From an uncultured Oscillospiraceae bacterium (GTDB taxonomy: Bacteria > Bacillota > Clostridia > Oscillospirales > Acutalibacteraceae), in the NCBI GenBank assembly GCA_905198295.1, contig CAJKBW010000032.1, positions 1-31,198 on the forward strand: 31,198 bases of DNA. The letters are read 5' to 3'. The number at the start of each line of letters is the position of its first letter. Within the stretch, counting starts at the first letter, position 1. Made by a program: the position numbers and the translations under genes. This document shows positions 7,679-16,956 of this stretch, one piece after another. The notes under the pieces are model-generated. The model saw nothing but the letters and a program-made list of their open reading frames with translations, ran no database searches and was not told the DNA's origin.

Positions 7679-10600
7679 TTACTGTACCGACATTTCCTGT
7701 CCGCCCGCCGGCACCCGCACCTCGTGCGGGCGGCCGTCCAGCGGCACCGACGTTGCTGCAGCGCCATCCACTGTCAGTCCGGCCAGCCCGCGCTGTGCCG
7801 TGATGTGCAACGGAGTTGCCCGCAGCGTGATACGCAGGGAATAGCCCGGCCAGCTCTCGGGCAGCCGCGGCGCCAGATAAAGACGCTCCCCTTCCGGGCG
7901 CAGGCCGAGCAGACTATACAGTATCGCCGTCAGGTACCAGCCCGCCGCGCCAGTATACTGCGTCCAGCCGGCCCGGCCGGGGCATTCCCGGTTGTGATAA
8001 ACATCGCCTGCCAGCGCATAGGGTTCGCCGCGATATACATCACCTTTGCCCTTCTGCCATTTTTCGGCTGGATTCAACAGCCGCAGCAGTTCCACCCCCT
8101 GCGCCGCGCGGCCGCTTTCCAGCAGCGCCATCGCCAGCCATACCGCCGCGTGGGTGTACTGCCCGCCGTTTTCCCGCACGCCCGCCGGATAAGCGGAGGT
8201 GTAGCCCACCGCGCGGTCCGGTTCAGCAAAACCAGGAGTGAACAGCTGTACCGTACCGCTTTCCCGATCGGTCAGCAGGCGATAGGCGGTGTCCAGCGCC
8301 ACGGCGGCATTCTGCGGCTCCATACCGCTGAATACGGCAAAGCTCTGGGGCAGGCTGTCCAGTGCGCAGGCTGTCTCGCCCGCACGGCCGACAGCCCGGC
8401 CCTCGTCATCAAAAGCCCGCAGATAACGGTCGCCTGCAAAGCATTCCTCCGCCGCCAGCCGGTAGGCCTGCGCCTGTTCGCGGTACTGTGCGGCGCGCTC
8501 TGCTTCACCGCGTGCTTCGCACACCGGCGCCATACGCAGCAGTGTCATACGCAGAAACATCGCCAGCCACACACTTTCTCCCCGCCCCTGCACGCCCAGC
8601 CGGTTAAAGCCGTCGTTCCAGTCCCCGGAGCCGATCAGCGGCAGCCCGTGCACACCGGCTGTGCAGGCGCGATCCAGTGCGCGCACGGCGTGGATATACA
8701 GCGACGAGCGGTAAACGGTGCGGGAAGGCGTAAAATACCGCTCCTGCTCCTCGTCCGTCAGCGGATCGCCGGTCAGCCAGGAGGTCTGCACATCCCAGAC
8801 ACTTCCATCCCCAGTAAAGGCTGCGTACATACAGGCGGCGAACGGCAGCCAAACCAGATCATCCGAGCAGCGGGTGCGTACCCCGCGCAGTGAGTCAGGC
8901 AGACGGTGCCACCAGTGCAGCACGTCCCCTTCTTCAAACTGTACCGCCGCGCAGCGCATCAGCTGACGCCGGGTAACCTGCGGATCGAGCCACAGTGCCC
9001 CCAGGCTGTCCTGCAGCTGATCGCGGAATCCCCAGGCGCCCCCGCACTGGTAAAAGGCGGTGCGCGCATAAATACGGCAGACGAGTGCCTGCCGCGCAAT
9101 CCACCCGGTGCACAGGGCGCTCAGCGGTTCGTCGGGCAGTGTGATCTCCGGCAGTCCGGCAGCAATCGCCGGATCCTCTGATACACGCTGTACCAGCTGC
9201 GGATACTGTACTGCCGCAGACTCCTTTGCGGCGAAGCCGAGAATAAAGCGGATCCTTTCCCGCCGTCTGGGTGGCAGCTCCCGCCGCACCACCACCGCCG
9301 CGCAGGGATCCGGCAGTGGCGAGAGCGTACCGCCTCCCCAGCTGCCGGAGAGAAAACTGCCGCGGTCACAGTCGCAGCCGTCCGCGCCGCCCTCCGCCGT
9401 CAGCAGCATGGTACCCTTTACCCCACCGAACGGCTGACGCAGCAGCAGTCCGCCGTCTTCCCATCTGGCCTTGATATGCCGGGCGAAACGGCGGTCCACG
9501 CCAAGCACCGGCTCGGTATAATAGGCTGCCTGCACCTCGGCCGTCTCCTCCCCTTCGTTGGTCAGTTCCAGCTCAATTTCCTTCCACATACCTTTCGGCG
9601 GCACCCGAACGGTCACCACCGTCCGGATATCCCCCGCCCGACCGGTATAGCGAGCGAAATCCGCGCCGAACAGCACGCCTGCCCCGCATACCGTGTCCCA
9701 GATTTTCCCGGCGCAGCGCAGCAGCAGCATCTCACCGCGGTTGTCCGACGCCGTATCGTTATACCAGGGAGTCAGCTTGTTTTCCCGTGCGTTGACTGCC
9801 CAGCTGTATCCGAGCGCGCAGTCCGAAACCAGCGTGCCGAAGGTCGGGTTGGCCAGCACATGGCACCACGGCAGAACGGGCTGTCCGGTCAACACGAACC
9901 CGGCCGCGCTGAACACGCCGCCGGGAACGGCCAGCTGTGCAGCCGGTGTTTCCGGTTCCACGCGCTCCACCGGATGCAGGCGGGCCGGTTTATATTCTGC
10001 CGGCGGCAGACCGGTGCGCTGCAGATCCCGTGCGCCGTTGTGGGCACATACGGCGGCCAGCAGGCGCAGCGCCTCCTCGGAAAAGCGCTGCCGGTTGATC
10101 AGATGAATGCCGCCGCGTATGCCGAGGGTGTCCTCACACCGCACCGCCCGCGCCGCCTCACGAAGTGCGCTGAGCACCGGCGTGTCGTAATCGCCGCCCT
10201 CACTGTACACCACAGCCAGCTCGGTGGTCAGCCCGCCCAGACGCAGCGAACGGTGCAGCCGCATATACGGTTCAGCCCGCGAGGCGTCAGCAGCATTGTG
10301 CACCTCGATAAGCACCAGCGGATAATCCCCCGAAATACCCATCGGCCACAGATCGGGCTGCGACAGCTCATTGCGGCGGGCCGCCTCTGCCCACTCCCGC
10401 GAAATGCGCGGCGGATACAGCAGATCAGGCAGGATCTGCGCCGCCAGCTGGCCCTCCACTCCGCCGAACGGGGACGGCGCCGCTTTCGCCACCGACAGCG
10501 CGCCCTCCTGCCGCAGCGCGATCAGGCGGGCCGCCGCTTCGGTTTCGGTCGGCGCAGCGGTCAGGGCGAAGGTGGCGATCCGCTGGCCGTGCGGCGGCAG

Positions 10601-13600
10601 CTCCAGCATAATCTGCATCGCCGCCGCGCTGTCCGGCACACCGGTACCCCGTCCGTCCAGCGGCGTTTCGGCCGTTTCGGACAGGGAACCGACGCCATGC
10701 GGACGATGCAGCAGCCTTTCCCGTGAAGATTCCCATGCAAATGGCGTACCGTCCAGAAAGCCGGCCGCCAGACATACCGGCGCTTCGCCGGTACGCTGCC
10801 GCCTTACAGCAAACAACGCCCGCGCCGCCGGATCGTAACGGATGGTCAGAAACAACCGGGAGAACGCCGGATGCGCTCCGGCATCCTCCCGCCGTGCCAG
10901 ACAGGGTTCAAAATATACCGTTACCCGCACCTTCTGCCGGGCAGCTGTCCGATTTTTGACCGCGATCTGCCGCTGCTCGCAGGGCAGATGCGGATGCACC
11001 ACCACCCGCATACCGGCCTCCAGACCGCCCTTCTGCGCATAAAAGGCCGCATAGCCGGCGCCGAATTCTGCCTGATGCGCTGCATCCGACCAGTAATCCG
11101 GCGCCCGGGTGACCGGGAACGCCCCCTCTCCGCCTTCGACAAGCACAAACACCCCCTGCGGCCGGCGCAGCAGGTCAGCACTGTACCAGGTCATGTCCAG
11201 GCCGCGGCAGCAGGAGACGCCGGCACCCGTGTCGGTGACCGCCAGCATCCACTCGCCGCCGGACAGCAGCTGCACATGCGGCGTGCGCGGATTCACCGTA
11301 TCGAACCGTTCGGTCATGCTTGCGGTGCGTCCCGGCACCTCCGGCACGACCCGCTCCTGTATCCCGGCGTACACCGCACCGTTGACCGGCGGCTTTTCTG
11401 CCAGCAGCTCCGCCGCGCGTTTCATATCGTCGTCCCGCATGAAGCGCCGGACAAAGATATCGTCAAACATCGCGTTCGCGCAGGCGAGCAGGCTCATGCC
11501 CACATGATGCGCCATATAGCTGCGCACCACCGAATAGCCGCCGCGCGCCGCACGTCCCGGGGTGAAGTCCGCCGCCTCATAGAAACCGCAGCGCCCGGTC
11601 ATCCCCAGCCGTTCAAGACGGCCAAGGTTCTGCAGTGAGGCCGTCGGTGCCGTGGTCAGAGTCAAAAAGGAAGAGTACGGCGAAATGACCATATCCGCGG
11701 CCAGCCCGCGCTTAAGCCCCAGCCGCGGAACGCCATGTGCTTTATATTGATAATTGAGGTTGCCGTCAAACGCATAAAAGCCGCTTTCGCTGATCCCCCA
11801 CGGCACCCCGTGCGGCGGTCGTCTCTGCTGGCAGCGCAGACAGAACCGCAGCGCTTCGTAGCTCATCGAGCCGTCCGGCGCCGGCAGCAGGAGCCGCGGC
11901 ATAAAATATTCAAACATAGTACCGGTCCACGATACCGGCCCTACATAACCGCCTGATCGGGTCAGCAACCGGCCGAGCGCACCCCAGTGCTTTTTCGGGA
12001 CGATCCGCGATGCAATCGCATAGTAACCGGTCATCCGGCTTTCGCTCATCAGCAGGTCGTAATAGGAATTGCTTTCTTTTCCCGTTTCCGGGTCGAGCCC
12101 GATATAGAACAGCGCCCGGTGGCGGTCATACAGCGGCTTCAGATCGGTTTCCCGGAGCAGTGTCTCCATCCGCCGGCAGAGGGCTTCGGCACCGTGCACC
12201 TCCATCAGCCCCTGCCGCAGCGCCACGAGACAGCACAGAAAGTTGCCGCTGTCCACCGTAGATACATACCGCGGGTGCAGCGGCCGCAGCGTGCGGGTAT
12301 CGTACCAGTTGAGCAGGTTTCCCCGCCATTTTTCCAGCCGTTCCACCGTGCCGAGCGTTTCCTCCACCCGACGCAGCATTTCTTCCTGATCGATCAGGCC
12401 GAAATCGGCCGCAGCACGGATGCACAACAGATACAGGCCGATATTCGTCGGCGAAGTGCGGTGCGCGACACGCCAGACCGGGGATTCCTGCAAATTATCC
12501 GGCGGGAGAAAATGTTCCTCCGCCGTGCAATTTTCCGCGTAATAACGCCATGCGGCAGCCGCATAGGCAGCAATCTGCTCCCGCTGTCCGGCACTCGGCT
12601 GCGGCGCGGCGGCCTTTCCCGGGCGTGCGGAAAGCACCGCGGTCGGAATCAGAACCGCAAAGAACACACCGGTGAGCCGTATCAGTCCGTATCCCCATAT
12701 CAGCGTAACCGCAGCCGGAATCAGCGTCGGCCAGAGCAGCCGGATCGCTGCCGTCCAGCTGCCCGCCCCGTGCTCCGCATCGGCCGCCGTGGTCCATTCC
12801 AGCATCCGCCTGCGGCTGTGCAGCCGCCACAATGCCCGTAATGCGGCGTCCAGCTCGATCAGAGCGGCCGCGGGCAGCATCACAACGGTGTACAGCACCT
12901 GCATGAGCGCATTCATTGCCCGGGGCATCACCCGGGAATAATAGCGGCCGGACAGCGACTGCCAGCCGCCGTGAATCAGCGACGAGAGCATGGTCAGCAG
13001 CTGGCCGGAAACCGCCGCGAGCAGAGCAAACAGCGTCATCACCTGCCCATGCGGCAGCAGCGGCGATAACAGGATGCACAGCAGCAGCACCGCCGGCGTC
13101 AGCGATCGGCGCAGGTTATCCAGCAGCTTCCAGCGATCCAGCCGAGTCAGTGGCAGGCGGTCACGGCGCAGGAAAGGGGCGTTCTGCCAGTCACCGCGCA
13201 CCCAGCGGTGCAGCCGCTTGAGCCAGCTGACCATTGATGCGGGAAAACCGTCCACCATTTCCACATCCGAGACGTAGCCCGCCCGCAGCAGGCAGCCCTC
13301 CAAAATATCGTGGCTGAGTACCTGCTCCTCCGGGAAAGCGCCGGCGGATACCGCTGCAAACGCACGGATATCCAGCAGCCCCTTGCCGGAAAATACCGTG
13401 GAGGAAAACAAATCCATATACAGATCGCCCGACAGAACGTCATAGGGCGTAATGCCGCCGACGCCGGCCATCGCGCGGGCAAATCCCGTTTTGTCGGCGC
13501 CGCCCAGCTCCAGACCGATGCGTGGGGTCAACACGCCGTAACCTTTCACCACCCGCCGGTGCTCGTCATCCAGCACCGGCGCGTTGCAGGGATGCAGCGC

Positions 13601-15079
13601 TGTGCCCACCAGCAGCGGCAGCGTATCCAGCAGCAGGCCGGTATCCGCGTCCAGCGCCAGCAGATAGCGCGAACGGCGCAGGCCGGTAATATCCCCTTCA
13701 AATGCCAGAAAACCGCCGTCGGCCTCCGCCGTACCGGTGATAACCTGCGACAGCTGCAGAATTGCCCCGCGCTTGCGTTCATAGCCGGTATAGGCGTTCA
13801 TCGTTTTGCTGTATGTGCGACGGCGCACCGCCAGCACAAAGTGCTCCCCGTATCGCCGGTTGAGACGGCGGATCTGCCGCCGCATTGCTGCGATATCGGC
13901 CGCGTCCTGCGGCATTTCCGGATAAGCCGCCTGCTTGAGGTCTGCCAGCAGGCAGACCTGCACCGCACCGCGGCCATTGGTGTTGTACAGTTCTGCAAGA
14001 TGCTGCGCGGTCTTTTCCGCCTTCGCCGCCTGCGGAAGCAGGGCGGACACCGCGATCACCGTGCGTCCCTCCTCCGGGATTACCCCGTCCAGCTCCATGC
14101 GCGGAAGCCTCGCCGCCGGCACCCCCTGCATGCCGATCCATTCGAGGAGCGGGCGCAGCAGCTCGTAAGCGGGCAGGTAGGCGAGCAGAATGGCGATGGG
14201 ACTGCCCATACCGACCGCCAGCGCCAGGGACACAAGCAGCGGCAATACCAGCGATGCCGTCATCAGCACCCTGCCCCGCACCAGCCGTTTATGATCGCCC
14301 AGATGAAGGAGGACCTCTCCCACGTGGCGGGTGCGCACCGTATCGCCCTGCTCCGCCGTCTCAATCACATCGGCGGCAACCGCCGTTTCGCTCTTTCCCT
14401 GGACGATGGCTTCCCGCGCCACCAGCTGGCGGTACATCTCCCGGCTGCTCTCGTCCATACGCGGATACACCCCCGCCGGATCCTTCTGCAGAATCCGCTC
14501 CACGATGCTGTATCGCTCGGTCATCGCCGGGAAATCAAAATCCGCCATCTGCCGCAGTCCGGTTACCGCCAACGCTATTTTCCCCTCGGCCTCCTCTGCC
14601 GGCGCCGTACAGGCGGCTGCTGCAGTGCGCAGCAGGGCTGCCCGCATGCACAGCGGCAGCTGGGTAAGCTCAAATACCGTCAGCGGCCGCTGTTTTTCGG
14701 CTTCCTGCAAAAGCTCGCCGAGTTCGCCCTCCTCCGGCATGCCCCGAAGCTCAAGCCAGTCGGCAAACAGGGTATACATCGCCGGTTTCCCCTTATGCAG
14801 CGGCTGCTCCCGGGCGTGTCGAAGCTCGGCGTAAACCGCTTCTCCCTCCCGGATCAGCAAATGATAATTGTCGCTGAGCCATTCGGCAAAGCCGCCATGT
14901 CCGGATGCCGCCGTGCGCCGGTAGGTGTGCCGGATTGCCCGCATGGCGCGGCGTACATCGCGGCGCAGCACCCGCGGCGTGTCCGGCGCGTCTGCCTGCC
15001 CGAGATGCTCCTGCAGAAGATGCCGCATTTCGGCTTCCCGCGATAATTCATTGTGCATTTCGATTTCTTTTTCCGTCAT
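7679..15079 (-). CDS. Cyclic beta-1,2-glucan synthase-like giant (GT84/glycoamylase-like/GH94)
   Basis: About 2466 residues, related to NdvB/Cgs. The order is: cytoplasmic N-terminus; two membrane helices at about 270-315; a GT84-type transferase domain with a DAD motif near 475 (LALDADTG) and HRWVRGDWQ near 626; about five more helices at 645-825; a glycoamylase-like domain near 1000-1150 (VSWTGTMFEYF, GISESGFYAFDG); then a GH94 phosphorylase half with GGAWGFRDQLQDS near 2016 and the catalytic-Asp motif GSGDWNDG near 2155. In Proteobacteria such proteins build and trim cyclic beta-1,2-glucans from UDP-glucose; Firmicute homologues are far less characterised, so the product is inference. The frame opens with TTG at 15091; I prefer the ATG at 15079, although the SD is weak for both. 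No clear promoter or terminator. Confidence 0.9.
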   Translation of the reverse strand: MTEKEIEMHNELSREAEMRHLLQEHLGQADAPDTPRVLRRDVRRAMRAIRHTYRRTAASGHGGFAEWLSDNYHLLIREGEAVYAELRHAREQPLHKGKPAMYTLFADWLELRGMPEEGELGELLQEAEKQRPLTVFELTQLPLCMRAALLRTAAAACTAPAEEAEGKIALAVTGLRQMADFDFPAMTERYSIVERILQKDPAGVYPRMDESSREMYRQLVAREAIVQGKSETAVAADVIETAEQGDTVRTRHVGEVLLHLGDHKRLVRGRVLMTASLVLPLLVSLALAVGMGSPIAILLAYLPAYELLRPLLEWIGMQGVPAARLPRMELDGVIPEEGRTVIAVSALLPQAAKAEKTAQHLAELYNTNGRGAVQVCLLADLKQAAYPEMPQDAADIAAMRRQIRRLNRRYGEHFVLAVRRRTYSKTMNAYTGYERKRGAILQLSQVITGTAEADGGFLAFEGDITGLRRSRYLLALDADTGLLLDTLPLLVGTALHPCNAPVLDDEHRRVVKGYGVLTPRIGLELGGADKTGFARAMAGVGGITPYDVLSGDLYMDLFSSTVFSGKGLLDIRAFAAVSAGAFPEEQVLSHDILEGCLLRAGYVSDVEMVDGFPASMVSWLKRLHRWVRGDWQNAPFLRRDRLPLTRLDRWKLLDNLRRSLTPAVLLLCILLSPLLPHGQVMTLFALLAAVSGQLLTMLSSLIHGGWQSLSGRYYSRVMPRAMNALMQVLYTVVMLPAAALIELDAALRALWRLHSRRRMLEWTTAADAEHGAGSWTAAIRLLWPTLIPAAVTLIWGYGLIRLTGVFFAVLIPTAVLSARPGKAAAPQPSAGQREQIAAYAAAAWRYYAENCTAEEHFLPPDNLQESPVWRVAHRTSPTNIGLYLLCIRAAADFGLIDQEEMLRRVEETLGTVERLEKWRGNLLNWYDTRTLRPLHPRYVSTVDSGNFLCCLVALRQGLMEVHGAEALCRRMETLLRETDLKPLYDRHRALFYIGLDPETGKESNSYYDLLMSESRMTGYYAIASRIVPKKHWGALGRLLTRSGGYVGPVSWTGTMFEYFMPRLLLPAPDGSMSYEALRFCLRCQQRRPPHGVPWGISESGFYAFDGNLNYQYKAHGVPRLGLKRGLAADMVISPYSSFLTLTTAPTASLQNLGRLERLGMTGRCGFYEAADFTPGRAARGGYSVVRSYMAHHVGMSLLACANAMFDDIFVRRFMRDDDMKRAAELLAEKPPVNGAVYAGIQERVVPEVPGRTASMTERFDTVNPRTPHVQLLSGGEWMLAVTDTGAGVSCCRGLDMTWYSADLLRRPQGVFVLVEGGEGAFPVTRAPDYWSDAAHQAEFGAGYAAFYAQKGGLEAGMRVVVHPHLPCEQRQIAVKNRTAARQKVRVTVYFEPCLARREDAGAHPAFSRLFLTIRYDPAARALFAVRRQRTGEAPVCLAAGFLDGTPFAWESSRERLLHRPHGVGSLSETAETPLDGRGTGVPDSAAAMQIMLELPPHGQRIATFALTAAPTETEAAARLIALRQEGALSVAKAAPSPFGGVEGQLAAQILPDLLYPPRISREWAEAARRNELSQPDLWPMGISGDYPLVLIEVHNAADASRAEPYMRLHRSLRLGGLTTELAVVYSEGGDYDTPVLSALREAARAVRCEDTLGIRGGIHLINRQRFSEEALRLLAAVCAHNGARDLQRTGLPPAEYKPARLHPVERVEPETPAAQLAVPGGVFSAAGFVLTGQPVLPWCHVLANPTFGTLVSDCALGYSWAVNARENKLTPWYNDTASDNRGEMLLLRCAGKIWDTVCGAGVLFGADFARYTGRAGDIRTVVTVRVPPKGMWKEIELELTNEGEETAEVQAAYYTEPVLGVDRRFARHIKARWEDGGLLLRQPFGGVKGTMLLTAEGGADGCDCDRGSFLSGSWGGGTLSPLPDPCAAVVVRRELPPRRRERIRFILGFAAKESAAVQYPQLVQRVSEDPAIAAGLPEITLPDEPLSALCTGWIARQALVCRIYARTAFYQCGGAWGFRDQLQDSLGALWLDPQVTRRQLMRCAAVQFEEGDVLHWWHRLPDSLRGVRTRCSDDLVWLPFAACMYAAFTGDGSVWDVQTSWLTGDPLTDEEQERYFTPSRTVYRSSLYIHAVRALDRACTAGVHGLPLIGSGDWNDGFNRLGVQGRGESVWLAMFLRMTLLRMAPVCEARGEAERAAQYREQAQAYRLAAEECFAGDRYLRAFDDEGRAVGRAGETACALDSLPQSFAVFSGMEPQNAAVALDTAYRLLTDRESGTVQLFTPGFAEPDRAVGYTSAYPAGVRENGGQYTHAAVWLAMALLESGRAAQGVELLRLLNPAEKWQKGKGDVYRGEPYALAGDVYHNRECPGRAGWTQYTGAAGWYLTAILYSLLGLRPEGERLYLAPRLPESWPGYSLRITLRATPLHITAQRGLAGLTVDGAAATSVPLDGRPHEVRVPAGGQEMSVQ

Positions 15080-15171
15080 TGCCGTTTCCAAGCCTTTCCG
15101 TCGTCTGTGGTCAGACAGTCCTTTACCGCTTTAGGTTCCCCGTTTTTTCCAGATTCATACAGCCATAACAA

Positions 15172-15210
15172 AAGGCGCGGACCAATGCTTAAAACATCGG
15201 TCCGCGCCTT
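15172..15210 (-). terminator. Rho-independent terminator after the ABC exporter genes
   Basis: Arms 15172-15187 and 15195-15210 pair over 15 of 16 positions around a 7-nt loop. On the minus strand the stem ends in CCGCGCCTTTTGTTATG, giving a short U-tract. It lies 14 bp after the stop codon of the second ABC gene and isolates the nadE-ABC transcript from the giant glucan synthase gene. Confidence 0.9.
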
Positions 15211-15223
15211 GCTTATTTTCCGT

Positions 15224-16956
15224 TTAACCCTCATCCGCAGCGGCGAACTGGGAATTGTACAGCCGGGCGTAAAAACCGCCCTTGTCCAGCAGTTCCTCAT
15301 GAGTGCCGGTTTCCACCACGTCGCCCTTGTCGAGCACCAGGATGAGGTCAGCATCCTGGATGGTGGACAGCCGGTGCGCGATCACAAAGGTGGTTTTTCC
15401 CTGCATCATCCGGCGGAACGCCTTCTGGATGCGCATTTCGGTCAGAATATCCACCGAACTCGTCGCCTCATCGAGGATCAGCATCGGCGGATCCAGCAGC
15501 ATCGCCCGCGCGATGGTCAGCAGCTGCTTCTGCCCCTGCGACAGGTTGCCGCCGTCCTCCGCAATCATCGTCCGGTAGCCGTCCGGCAGCCGGCGGATAA
15601 AGCTGTGCGCATGTGCCGCCCGCGCGGCTGCCTCCACTTCTTCGTCGGTGGCCTCCGGCCGGCCGTAGGCAATGTTGTCGCGTATGGTTCCGGCAAACAG
15701 CCACGTTTCCTGCAGCACCATCCCAAAGCTGCGGCGCAGGCTGTCCCGCGTGACGGCGGAAATATCCCGTCCACCTCGATCGCCCCGCCATCCACCTCAT
15801 AAAAGCGCATCAGCAGATTCACCAGCGTCGTTTTTCCGGCACCGGTCGGCCCGACAATCGCCACCTTCATGCCGGGCTTTACCGCCAGCTGAAAATCGCG
15901 GATAAGCGGCCGCTCCGGCACATAGGAAAACGACACATGCCGGAAATCCACCGTCCCGCCGGCCTCGGTGAGTACCGCGGCATCCGGCGCATCCGGGAGC
16001 TGCTCGGCTTCGTCCATTACCTGAAACACCCGCCGTGCCGAGGCCATCGCGAGCTGAAGCTGCATCGTGATGGCGGTGATTTCGTTGAACGGCTTGGAAA
16101 ACTGCGCGGTATAGGTCAGGAAGCTGGCGATGCCGCCCGCACTCAGCCCGCCGATAATGCCGAACACCCCCACCAGGACATACGCAATGTTGTTGACAAA
16201 GCGGGTGGACGGGTTGACCAGCGCGGAGGCAAACTGCGCACGGTAGCCGCAGCTGTACAGCTCCTGATTGATTGCCCCGAACTTCTGCGCCGCCTGCGGC
16301 TCATAGCCAAACGCCTTGACCGTGCGCTGACCGCTGATGAGCTCCTCGGCATAGCCGTTGAGCTGGCCGAGCACCCGGCTTTGCTCCCGGAAGCGCCGGC
16401 TGCCGTATTTGGTGATGAAATACCCCACCACAAAGCACAGCGGGGTAACGAAAACCGCCACCAGCGTGACCAGCGGGTTGAGGGAAAGCATATACAGAAG
16501 CGACAGCATCACCGTCATCACACCGGAAATCAGCTGCACGATGCCCTGATTCAGGCCGTCGGCAATCGCGTCGATATCGTTGGTAAAGCGGCTCATCATA
16601 TCCCCGCGGGAATGGGTGTCGTAATAGCTGAGCGGCAGCCGGCCGAGCTTGCGGAACAGGTCAGTGCGCAGCGTCTGCACCGTGCGGTTGGCCGCCCGGT
16701 TGGCACACAGGGCGGTAAACCAGTTAAACAGCAGCCCGAGCAGGTACATCACGCCGATCACCGCAAGCATGCGCAGCAGCGCAGGGAAAAAGGACTCCTT
16801 CGCCGGGAGGATCAGGTCGATTGCCTCGCCGATGAGCTTCGGCGCCAGCAACAGCGCGGCATTGCCTATGAGAGCAAAGACAAATACACCGATCAGCGCA
16901 AAGCGGCTGCGCCCGATATACCCGAGCAGCCGCCGGAGCGTTCCGGGCTTTTTCAT
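15224..16956 (-). pseudogene. Second subunit of heterodimeric ABC exporter, frameshifted
   Basis: TM288-like half exporter: membrane domain, Walker A GPTGAGKTTL near residue 372, then the frame breaks. The first frame reads VDG and runs into unrelated sequence. The rest of the nucleotide-binding domain continues in another frame (end at 15224) with DSLRRSFGMVLQETWLF, signature LSQGQKQLLTIARAM, Walker B MLILDEATSSVD and H-loop IAHRLS. The break maps to 15764-15769. Aligned to the family spacing VDGxDI, about four bases are missing; a single missing base in the CCC run would also restore the frame, one residue short. As sequenced no full subunit is made, since the ATG at 15721 lacks an SD. This is either a real lesion or a sequencing error. 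The start (16956) overlaps the first subunit's stop by 4 bp. Confidence 0.85.

Noticed and set aside
13310..15046. 578-codon open frame on the plus strand, opposite the glucan synthase gene
   Set aside because: Composition rich in Arg, His, Gln and Pro without domains; it is the antisense shadow of a GC-rich gene with strong domain evidence. The same applies to the plus-strand frames at 4891-6666, 9476-10726, 19226-20845 and 23399-24931, and to the minus-strand frame at 26734-28620 opposite the rhamnosidase.
15721..15775. Programmed frameshift or internal restart in the second ABC subunit
   Set aside because: No slippery heptamer or downstream pseudoknot is evident, the ATG at 15721 lacks a Shine-Dalgarno site, and half an ATPase domain would not function.
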